Part shown: positions 1 to 4,026 of the stretch, in pieces
Layout of the letters: each line of letters opens with the position of its first letter
Numbering within the stretch: the first letter of the stretch is position 1
Assembly: GCA_030149595.1 (NCBI GenBank)
Contig: JASFBI010000121.1
Location: 1 to 6,334 of the forward strand
Direction: 5' to 3'
DNA length: 6,334 nt
Source of the DNA: Desulfobacterales bacterium
Lineage (GTDB): Bacteria > Desulfobacterota > Desulfobacteria > Desulfobacterales > DAOWNP01
Program-made: the position numbers and the translations under genes
The notes under the pieces: model-generated
Told to the model about the DNA's origin: nothing
What the model saw: the letters and a program-made list of their open reading frames with translations, nothing else
Databases searched by the model: none

Positions 1-2
1 AT

Positions 3-98
3 ACTCATAATCTCATCTTAGTGACAAGAAATGAAAAGGACTTTCAAGCAAGTAATTTGTCCATTATCAATCCTTGGAATGATGAGGAAAATGACTGA
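3..98 (+). CDS. VapC-like PIN-domain toxin, C-terminal fragment (5' end outside window)
   Basis: Only the last 31 codons are present; the reading frame enters from the left edge and stops at TGA. The visible peptide contains LILVTRNEKDF followed by LSIINPWND. This is the usual end of a VapC/FitB-type PIN domain: a hydrophobic strand leading into V-T-R-N-x-x-D-F, where the Asp is one of the conserved acidic metal-binding residues, then a final strand ending in NPW. PIN-domain VapC proteins are ribonucleases (often tRNA-cleaving) held inactive by a VapB antitoxin, whose gene would normally lie just upstream, outside this window. The gene is followed almost at once by an attC-like inverted repeat, which suits a toxin-antitoxin gene cassette. 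Family assignment is fairly safe despite the short fragment; whether the gene is intact cannot be judged. Confidence 0.72.
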   Translation, partial: THNLILVTRNEKDFQASNLSIINPWNDEEND

Positions 99-103
99 GT
101 TTG

Positions 104-235
104 GGGTAACTATGCGCTTGAGATGGACTGGGTAAAGCCGTGCCGTTTTTTGAAAGGCAGTATTTGACCGATAGTTTTTACCTTTATCATAGTTTTTTTG
201 TTATCGTTGCCCAGCCCTTCAGCTCTATGTTCGAT
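104..235 (+). other. Candidate integron attC recombination site (first, more diverged)
   Basis: This 132-bp stretch between the vapC stop and the zeta-like gene folds as an extended imperfect inverted repeat. The outer triplets AAC (108-110) and GTT (229-231) can pair. They are followed by three unpaired bases on each side (TAT and TAT) and then a stem, G114-T118 against A221-C225 with one mismatch. T119 is left looped out. The stem then continues as CTGGGTAA (128-135) against TTGCCCAG (207-214), with one G-T wobble. Paired AAC/GTT ends, an unpaired central spacer and an extrahelical base in the L box are the known architecture of folded attC sites. The flanking core heptamers (GGGTAAC and GTTCGAT) match the RYYYAAC/GTTRRRY consensus imperfectly, so this could be an unrelated hairpin region. 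Its distance from the following start codon equals that of the second site, which supports the reading. Confidence 0.42.
164..190 (+). promoter_or_regulatory. Possible weak promoter for the zeta-like toxin gene
   Basis: TTGACC and TATCAT each match the sigma-70 -35 and -10 consensus at five of six positions, but the spacer is only 15 bases, which is short. The site lies in the loop of the first attC-like repeat. Toxin-antitoxin cassettes usually carry their own promoter, so one is expected between here and the gene; this is the best candidate seen, but it is weak. Confidence 0.25.
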
Positions 236-257
236 GAAAGGAAATAGATAAATTTAA

Positions 258-779
258 ATGAATATGAAATGCTATATATTGGCAGGGCCCAATGGGGCAG
301 GAAAAACGACTTTTGCAAATGAATTTCTTCCGATTGAAGCTGAATGCCTAAATTTTATAAATGCCGATTTAATAGCGCAAGGTCTTTCGCCTTTTCAACC
401 TGAAAAAATGGCCATTGAGGCCGGTAGATTAATGATTAAAAATATCACTAAGTGTACAAAAAAAAATAATTCATTCGCTTTTGAAACGACACTCAGTGGC
501 AAAGGTTATGTCAAAAAAATTATTGAATGGAAAAAGATGGGGTATGAAGTTATTATATATTTTTTTAAAATTCCTTCTGTAGATTTTGCAATTGAGCGTG
601 TTAAACTGCGAGTCGCCCGTGGTGGTCACAATATTCCAGAGCATGTAATCAAAAGGCGTTTTGAAAGAAGCTGGGAAAATTTTAATTTGCTATATAAACC
701 ATTAGCAGATTCATGGATAGTTTTTGACACCTCTCGCCACCTCCCTGGTATTCTTGATGAAAAAGGAAGTGAAGTATAA
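258..779 (+). CDS. Zeta-toxin-family P-loop kinase
   Basis: A 173-residue protein related to the zeta toxin group (COG4185-like), which phosphorylates UDP-N-acetylglucosamine in studied members. The sequence shows a Walker A motif GPNGAGKTT at residues 10-18, NAD at 35-37 (a likely catalytic Asp), FETTL at 75-79, and the typical lid and C-terminal signature RVARGGHNIP (118-127) followed by IKRRFERS (131-138). The arginines here probably bind nucleotide phosphates. At about 170 residues the protein is shorter than Gram-positive zeta toxins but usual for the single-domain relatives in Gram-negative genomes. The frame is closed by TAA just before ATG 258; a second in-frame ATG lies two codons later, and the only SD-like sequence (AAAGG at 237-241) is rather far upstream, so the exact start is uncertain. 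The stop overlaps the next ATG by one base, which implies translational coupling to the small downstream gene. Substrate and toxicity are inferred from family. Confidence 0.85.
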   Translation: MNMKCYILAGPNGAGKTTFANEFLPIEAECLNFINADLIAQGLSPFQPEKMAIEAGRLMIKNITKCTKKNNSFAFETTLSGKGYVKKIIEWKKMGYEVIIYFFKIPSVDFAIERVKLRVARGGHNIPEHVIKRRFERSWENFNLLYKPLADSWIVFDTSRHLPGILDEKGSEV

Positions 780-976
780 TGAAAAAACATAGTAAATATG
801 CGATTCTTGGCCTTAAAGCCTTGCAGAGGGCTGCTGACAAAGTTGCCGAAGATGCAAGAAAAAATAATTACAAAATTCCAGTTTGGAAAAACGGTCGAAT
901 TGAATTTGAAATCCCTACGGTTATCACCGAACAAAAAAATGCAGCCGACACAAAAAAGCCGGGAAGTTTTTCTTAA
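779..976 (+). CDS. Small basic protein coupled to the zeta-like toxin, putative antitoxin or partner
   Basis: A 65-residue protein whose ATG shares its A with the toxin stop codon (TAATG). A good SD (GGAAG, 765-769) lies inside the toxin's last codons. The first 46 residues show an Ala/Lys-rich helix (KYAILGLKALQRAADKVAED) followed by NNYKIPVWKNGRIEFEIP. I recall this type of small protein next to COG4185-type zeta-like kinases. The layout differs from epsilon-zeta, where the antitoxin gene comes first, so the antitoxin role is inference from position and size. The last 15 to 19 residues (from about TVITEQKNAAD on) are encoded within the left arm of the second attC-like hairpin. They are low-complexity and probably not part of the conserved fold; the original end may have been replaced or extended when the cassette formed. 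Confidence 0.68.
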   Translation: MKKHSKYAILGLKALQRAADKVAEDARKNNYKIPVWKNGRIEFEIPTVITEQKNAADTKKPGSFS

Positions 977-1026
977 CTTTAAATTTATCAAGGCTTTTTT
1001 ATGACGGCTGCATTTTAGCGTTATGG
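926..1026 (+). other. Candidate integron attC recombination site (second, clearer)
   Basis: A 101-bp inverted-repeat structure. The outer ACCGAAC (926-932) and GTTATGG (1020-1026) pair through AAC/GTT, and three unpaired bases follow on each side (AAA and AGC). A perfect 12-bp stem comes next, AAAATGCAGCCG (936-947) with CGGCTGCATTTT (1005-1016). A short internal region has two mismatches flanking two pairs, and then a perfect 9-bp stem joins AAAAAAGCC (952-960) and GGCTTTTTT (992-1000) around a 31-base loop. Core, unpaired spacer, long stem and variable terminal loop is how attC sites fold, and the right end AGCGTTATG resembles typical cassette junctions. It overlaps the last codons of the upstream gene, and the next gene starts 28 bases after the expected G|TT cut. 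A bidirectional terminator is the main alternative, but the loop is large and the 3' side lacks a U-run after the stem. The match to the heptamer consensus is partial. Confidence 0.58.
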
Positions 1027-1048
1027 CACCCAAAATATAGGACAAGAA

Positions 1049-1270
1049 ATGACTCCAACTCCATATGTTGTTCCTTCATGTAAAGCTAAAGCTTATAATT
1101 GCCCACACTGCCATGCGTACTCTAAGCAGGGATGGGGACCAATTGTCTGGTACGTCGGGAATGGTAACCGCGGCAACATAAACAATGGAAGCCTTGGCAC
1201 TTGTGATCATTGCGACGCTTTTACAATATGGCTGCATGATCAGGGGTTGACCCGGTTGTGGCCGATGTGA
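1049..1270 (+). CDS. Small zinc-ribbon protein resembling the N-terminus of DUF4145 proteins, possibly truncated
   Basis: A 73-residue protein with two CxxC knuckles: C18-P-H-C21 in a YNCPHCHAYSKQGW context and C52-D-H-C55, likely holding one zinc ion. The pattern NCPHC-x-AY-x-x-Q-x-W near the N-terminus, followed by a second CxxC and an aromatic strand (FTIWLH), is what I associate with the start of DUF4145 proteins. Those continue for well over 100 more residues, which are absent here. After the TGA, another frame reads NNHAPAMPVI before stopping, loosely like the N-A-P-x-x-N-P-D-M-P stretch that follows the ribbon in longer relatives, so a frameshift-truncated gene is possible. The start is well supported by AGGA (1039-1042) six bases before ATG. 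The gene sits right behind an attC-like site as the next cassette would. No attC-like structure follows it. Function unknown. Confidence 0.62.
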   Translation: MTPTPYVVPSCKAKAYNCPHCHAYSKQGWGPIVWYVGNGNRGNINNGSLGTCDHCDAFTIWLHDQGLTRLWPM

Positions 1271-1281
1271 ACAACCATGCT

Positions 1282-1300
1282 CCGGCCATGCCGGTTATTT
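1282..1300 (+). terminator. Short hairpin, possible weak terminator after the zinc-ribbon gene
   Basis: CCGGC and GCCGG form a perfect 5-bp GC stem around a CAT loop, followed by TTATTT. The tail is a poor U-run and the stem is short, so termination would be weak at best. It marks the end of the cassette-like region and the start of the AT-rich spacer before hdrC. Confidence 0.3.
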
Positions 1301-1431
1301 AGAACTACACTGCTATTTATTTTTGATGATCCCTTCCCATATGAAAATTATAACTGTTTTAAAAATTTGTATTTTTGGATTTTATCAAAAAAAATCTTAA
1401 TATGGTATAGATTTTGTAAGTTTGAATATTA

Positions 1432-1460
1432 TTGATACGCTGATATGTTTAATATATGAT
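1432..1460 (+). promoter_or_regulatory. Sigma-70-type promoter for hdrCB
   Basis: TTGATA (-35) and TATGAT (-10) each match the consensus at five of six bases and are separated by an ideal 17-base spacer. Transcription would start near 1467, giving a leader of about 64 bases before hdrC. The surrounding 1300-1530 spacer is AT-rich and holds nothing else convincing apart from an eight-codon ORF starting at 1499 (MSKKVERQ), which lacks a clear SD. Confidence 0.55.
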
Positions 1461-1530
1461 GAGTGAATTTAAATTTCAAGATTATCAGTGATGGGATAAT
1501 GTCAAAAAAAGTGGAAAGGCAGTAGACAAT

Positions 1531-2064
1531 ATGATTAAATTAGGTAATAACCGGGGAAAATTCATATATAAAATCAGAAAACAGTCTGGTGTAAATTTTA
1601 GTGAATGCCTGCATTGTACAACATGTACCAATTCCTGTCCTTTTTTGGAAGGTATGGATTATTATCCAAATGTCGTACTGCGTCTTATTCAAATGGGAAT
1701 GGAAAAAGAAGTTCTGGAATCTTCAACCATCTGGATATGTGTAGGATGCAATACATGCTGTAATTATTGTCCTATGGCTATTGATATTCCTGCTGTTATG
1801 GATAGTCTTCGCCACCTGGCACTTAAAAGAAAGGTTAGAATTGCAGAACCAGATATATTGAATTTTCATAGGGAGGTTTTAAATACTGTTGAAAAATATG
1901 GAAGAACACATAAATTGGAAATAATGCTCAGGTATAAGCTTAAAAAGAAGGATTTTTTAAGCGATATGGGTGTTGGTATAAAAATGTTGAAGAAAAGAAA
2001 ATTGGACTTAACACCTTCAAAAGTAAAAGACGAGGATGCCATTGAAAGAATTTTTAAAAAATAA
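1531..2064 (+). CDS. hdrC: HdrC-like heterodisulfide reductase subunit, 2x[4Fe-4S] protein
   Basis: A 177-residue cytoplasmic iron-sulfur protein that relays electrons, in the HdrC family of heterodisulfide reductases and their bacterial relatives. It carries two complete cluster motifs: C26-x2-C29-x2-C32-x3-C36-P and C70-x2-C73-x2-C76-x3-C80-P. Between them is a helical linker ending in the family-typical W-I-C-V-G-C; the text after the second motif (PMAIDIPAVMDSLRHLA) is also characteristic. The length fits the family. An SD-like GGAAAGG (1513-1519) precedes ATG 1531. The end overlaps hdrB by 29 bases, so the two are translationally coupled and should form the usual HdrBC unit. No hdrA flavoprotein or membrane subunit gene is adjacent, so the electron donor and disulfide or quinone substrate cannot be named. 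The lysine-rich C-terminal tail (from about residue 133) shows no motif. Confidence 0.9.
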   Translation: MIKLGNNRGKFIYKIRKQSGVNFSECLHCTTCTNSCPFLEGMDYYPNVVLRLIQMGMEKEVLESSTIWICVGCNTCCNYCPMAIDIPAVMDSLRHLALKRKVRIAEPDILNFHREVLNTVEKYGRTHKLEIMLRYKLKKKDFLSDMGVGIKMLKKRKLDLTPSKVKDEDAIERIFKK

Positions 2065-2923
2065 GAAAAAACCCGTTCAGGAATGGAAGAGATATTCATT
2101 TTTCCCAGGGTGTACTTTGAAGACTTCCGGACATGAAAACACATCGTCTTTATTGAAATTTTGTAAAAAAGTAAAAATTAAATTATTTGAGCTTGAAGAC
2201 TGGAACTGCTGCGGTTCTTCTTCTGCCCATAGTATTAACCACGAGGTTGGGGAAAATCTGCCTTTACGAAATATTTCTTTAATACCTGCAGGTATGCCAT
2301 TAATGATTGCATGTCCAAGCTGTTTTATTCGTATGAAACAGGCTTACCTGAATTTAAAAAAAGATGAGAAATTAAGGCAGAAATATGAAGAAGATTGGAA
2401 AACAGTTTTTAATCCAAATCTTGAGATTATTCATTTTTTTGAAATTTTCAGCAGAATAAAATTGTCTGATTATATCAAAAAACCCCGGGGGAAATTAAAT
2501 AATATCAAAGTTGCTCCCTATTATGGATGTATGCTTTTTATGCCCCCTGATTTAAGGCATGGACCAAGCTTTCATGGGCTTATGGAGAAAACTTTGTCAG
2601 GGTTGGGTGCAGATATGATCTCTTTTGGATACAGGTCAAAGTGTTGTGGTACATATCTTTCTGTGGCAAAACCCAAAATAGCAGAAAATGCTGTTAATGA
2701 AATTGTTTCAAAGGCCATGGAAGCAGGAGCTGAATGTTTGGTTACAGCATGTTCAATGTGTCATTTGAATATTGAAATAAGATGTACCATTAAAGATCCT
2801 ATACCGATACTTCATTTTTCTGAACTTCTCTCCATGGCATTAGGTGCTAAAAGTCATAAAAAGTGGTTTCCAAGGCATATTGTTGATCCTGTTCCTCTTT
2901 TAAAAAAGAGAAACCTTCTTTAG
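2036..2923 (+). CDS. hdrB: HdrB-like heterodisulfide reductase catalytic subunit with two CCG domains
   Basis: A 295-residue protein with two full cysteine-rich CCG domains. The first has C26 (FFPGC), C58-C59-G and C93-x2-C96. The second has C165 (YYGC), C203-C204-G and C239-x2-C242. In HdrB these motifs bind the unusual noncubane [4Fe-4S] clusters at which heterodisulfide is cleaved, and related proteins act in other thiol-disulfide or quinone-linked systems. The C-terminal WFPRHIVDPVPLL is a familiar family ending. The start is ambiguous: ATG 2036 has GAGG directly abutting it with no spacing. TTG 2042, in the same frame, lies six bases after that GAGG and may be the true initiator; either adds only a Lys-rich extension before the first domain. 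The 29-base overlap with hdrC indicates coupling. Without HdrA nearby, the partner complex is unknown. Confidence 0.9.
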   Translation: MPLKEFLKNKKKPVQEWKRYSFFPGCTLKTSGHENTSSLLKFCKKVKIKLFELEDWNCCGSSSAHSINHEVGENLPLRNISLIPAGMPLMIACPSCFIRMKQAYLNLKKDEKLRQKYEEDWKTVFNPNLEIIHFFEIFSRIKLSDYIKKPRGKLNNIKVAPYYGCMLFMPPDLRHGPSFHGLMEKTLSGLGADMISFGYRSKCCGTYLSVAKPKIAENAVNEIVSKAMEAGAECLVTACSMCHLNIEIRCTIKDPIPILHFSELLSMALGAKSHKKWFPRHIVDPVPLLKKRNLL

Positions 2924-2956
2924 GAATAATGAACCAGAGAAGGAGGGGGAATATTG

Positions 2957-3007
2957 ATGTATCGTGAGACAGTTTTGTCTTACGATATGGGTATTTTGTA
3001 TCAATAA
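2957..3007 (+). CDS. Possible 16-residue leader or remnant peptide with a very strong ribosome binding site
   Basis: AGGAGGGGG (2941-2949) is the strongest Shine-Dalgarno-like run in the window after that of cydA, and it sits seven bases before ATG 2957. The frame encodes MYRETVLSYDMGILYQ and stops at TAA, which overlaps the ATG of another short ORF. Most of the coding sequence coincides with a perfect hairpin, so translation and folding would exclude one another. It could be a regulatory leader, a small protein, or the intact start of a gene whose body has decayed. No family is recognised. Confidence 0.25.
   Translation: MYRETVLSYDMGILYQ
2960..2987 (+). terminator. 12-bp hairpin behind hdrB, possible terminator or mRNA-end structure
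   Basis: TATCGTGAGACA and TGTCTTACGATA pair over 12 positions (one G-U) around a GTTT tetraloop. Outside it, TATTGAT (2952-2958) can pair with ATCAATA (2999-3005), extending the structure. The stem is strong, but the following TGGGTATTTT is not a clean U-run, so intrinsic termination is possible rather than certain. Protection of the hdrCB transcript 3' end, or control of the overlapping 16-codon ORF, are alternatives. Confidence 0.42.
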
Positions 3008-3205
3008 TGTTTGAGACAGAGTGTGTTGGTTTTAATTATACACATATAAAAAGAGTTAAGAGCAGTATTTTTTGTGTGATGTATTAATTTAATCTGGTAA
3101 GTCAGCAAAGATCATGATAAACTGTCAAAATTTTAGATGCTTTGTTAATATAAATGGCAAGATTACTGATTTTCTTTTGGTAGCTTGTATATAAAAAAAT
3201 CCAGT

Positions 3206-3234
3206 TTGAAAAATAGCAGAATAGCACATACAAT
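3206..3234 (+). promoter_or_regulatory. Sigma-70-type promoter for the ferredoxin-DUF4492-cydAB operon
   Basis: TTGAAA and TACAAT each match the consensus at five of six bases, with a 17-base spacer. The predicted start near 3241 leaves an untranslated leader of roughly 130 bases before the ferredoxin gene, long enough for control by the inverted repeat it contains. No clear FNR, CRP or Rex palindrome was seen around it. Confidence 0.5.
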
Positions 3235-3263
3235 TAAGCGAATGTCCAGGGTTCATGAAGATC

Positions 3264-3311
3264 AGCCTGTAGCAAATAATTCATGAGACAAGCTCTAAAG
3301 TAAAACAGGCT
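3264..3311 (+). repeat. Inverted repeat AGCCTGT...ACAGGCT in the leader of the cyd operon
   Basis: Two perfect 7-base arms are separated by 34 bases, placed between the predicted transcription start and the ferredoxin SD. In RNA this would give a short stem with a large loop. It may be a weak regulatory structure or simple chance; pairing does not extend past the seven bases on either side. Confidence 0.25.
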
Positions 3312-3372
3312 TATATTGATAAAGATTATTGGAATAACGTTGCAGGTGAAACTATAAAAGCTGGGGTTTACT

Positions 3373-3579
3373 ATGGAGATATTGTCACATTCTAAGAAAA
3401 TTCCTGTTATTGAGCTGGAATCATGTATTTTTTGCGAAATTTGCGTTGAGCTTGCTCCCCATGCATTTAGGATAAATGATGCAGGCTTTGTGGAAGTACT
3501 TTCTCTTGATGATTATTTAGATGAAGATATTCTGGAAGCTATAAAAAATTGTCCAAAGGATTGTATTGTCTGGGAGTAA
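3373..3579 (+). CDS. Single-cluster [4Fe-4S] ferredoxin
   Basis: A 68-residue soluble electron carrier of the Desulfovibrio ferredoxin I type. The expected cluster ligands are C18-x2-C21-x2-C24 plus C60 in the NCP motif near the C-terminus, and all four are present. The position that in D. gigas-type ferredoxins holds the extra cysteine of CxxxCP is alanine (A28-P29), so the structural disulfide seen there cannot form in the same way; an extra C64 is close to the end. The middle is acidic (DDYLDEDILEAI), usual for ferredoxins. GGGG (3363-3366) six bases before ATG supports the start. It is the first gene of a run leading to DUF4492 and cydAB, about 60 bases ahead of the DUF4492 start. It may supply electrons for, or report redox state to, that system, but a direct role with the quinol oxidase is not established. 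Confidence 0.88.
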   Translation: MEILSHSKKIPVIELESCIFCEICVELAPHAFRINDAGFVEVLSLDDYLDEDILEAIKNCPKDCIVWE

Positions 3580-3640
3580 TTTTTTAACAGGCTGTCGTAA
3601 AATAAATGCGATATTAGGATATTATCATGGAAAAGAATCT

Positions 3641-3901
3641 ATGAATCACTGGAAACTATTTTTAAATAAGAAAGTACTTAAAAACAGCTTAAGTATTTAT
3701 ACATTTTACAAGGATGGTTTTAGAGGAATGATTCTTGGGAAAAAGCTCTGGAAAATTATTCTGATAAAGCTTTTTGTTATGTTTGTAATTTTGAAGATTT
3801 TCTTCTTTCCTGACTATCTGAACACAAAATTTCAAACCGATAAAGAAAAAGGAAGTTATGTTCTTGATCAAATTACAAAGAATGTTTCCTATGCTAAATA
3901 G
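3641..3901 (+). CDS. DUF4492 small membrane protein associated with cytochrome bd oxidase
   Basis: An 86-residue protein. The core YTFYKDGFRGM (20-30), then GKKLW (33-37), the membrane helix IILIKLFVMFVILKIFFFP (39-57) and a short polar tail match the DUF4492 family. These are single-helix proteins that I know mainly from Bacteroidetes, encoded immediately before cydA. An accessory-subunit or assembly role, in the manner of CydX or CydS, is plausible but unproven. The frame is open back to 3566, but the start at 3641 is preferred: GGAAAAGA (3629-3636) precedes it with suitable spacing, and an earlier start would overlap the ferredoxin gene and add a sequence not typical of the family. It is followed by 125 non-coding bases before cydA, in which no convincing terminator or promoter was seen. 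Confidence 0.82.
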   Translation: MNHWKLFLNKKVLKNSLSIYTFYKDGFRGMILGKKLWKIILIKLFVMFVILKIFFFPDYLNTKFQTDKEKGSYVLDQITKNVSYAK

Positions 3902-4026
3902 AGCCGAAGCTGTTTATTAAAACTAAATTCTATATTTTTTTTATATAAAAATCCGTCCAAACGATTAGAATAATTGAACTTTTATATTTTGTTGTGGCCG
4001 ATAAAGAATAACGCAGGAGGAAAATA

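Larger units (their letters stand above)
2924..3372. other. 449-bp intergenic region between hdrB and the ferredoxin gene
   Basis: No conventional gene is visible. The left end holds a strong SD, a 16-codon ORF and a hairpin (separate entries). A TAATG overlap then leads into a 26-codon ORF (3007-3087), reading MFETECVGFNYTHIK at its start. Further on, two open stretches in different frames look mildly protein-like: 3170-3286, which includes MSRVHEDQPVANNS and ends in TGA, and 3273-3395, which includes KDYWNNVAGETIKAGVYYGD and runs over the ferredoxin start. They could be the remains of a gene destroyed by frameshifts, or chance in AT-rich DNA. The right end carries a promoter and an inverted repeat for the downstream operon. 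Confidence 0.5.

Noticed and set aside
798..1004. 68-codon plus-strand frame inside the small zeta partner gene
   Set aside because: It overlaps the coupled 65-aa gene in another frame and lacks that gene's SD and TAATG coupling.
626..1045. 139-codon minus-strand open frame opposite the zeta-like toxin and its partner
   Set aside because: It lies antisense to two well-supported genes and to the attC-like hairpin, has no recognisable motif, and its composition is what the opposite strand would give by chance.
23..1052. 12-base direct repeat GACAAGAAATGA at 23-34 and 1041-1052
   Set aside because: At this length and base composition a few such repeats are expected by chance in 6 kb; one copy is inside vapC coding sequence and the other is an SD-plus-start region.
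1271..1530. Third attC site after the zinc-ribbon gene
   Set aside because: Only a 5-bp hairpin near 1282-1294 is present; no paired AAC/GTT cores with spacers and long stem could be drawn.
1866..2144. 92-codon minus-strand frame opposite the hdrC-hdrB junction
   Set aside because: Antisense to conserved coding sequence, low complexity (Ser/Phe rich), and no start signal.
3566..3640. Longer N-terminus for the DUF4492 protein
   Set aside because: The added 25 residues overlap the ferredoxin gene in another frame, have no SD and do not look like the family; ATG 3641 has a proper SD.
3689..3871. 60-codon minus-strand frame opposite the DUF4492 gene
   Set aside because: Fully antisense to a recognised family member; nothing supports expression.
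3902..4026. Possible separate promoter or FNR/Rex operator ahead of cydA
   Set aside because: TTGAAC and nearby A/T hexamers do not reach acceptable spacing, and no palindrome matching FNR (TTGAT-N4-ATCAA) or Rex was found; only the strong SD is clear.
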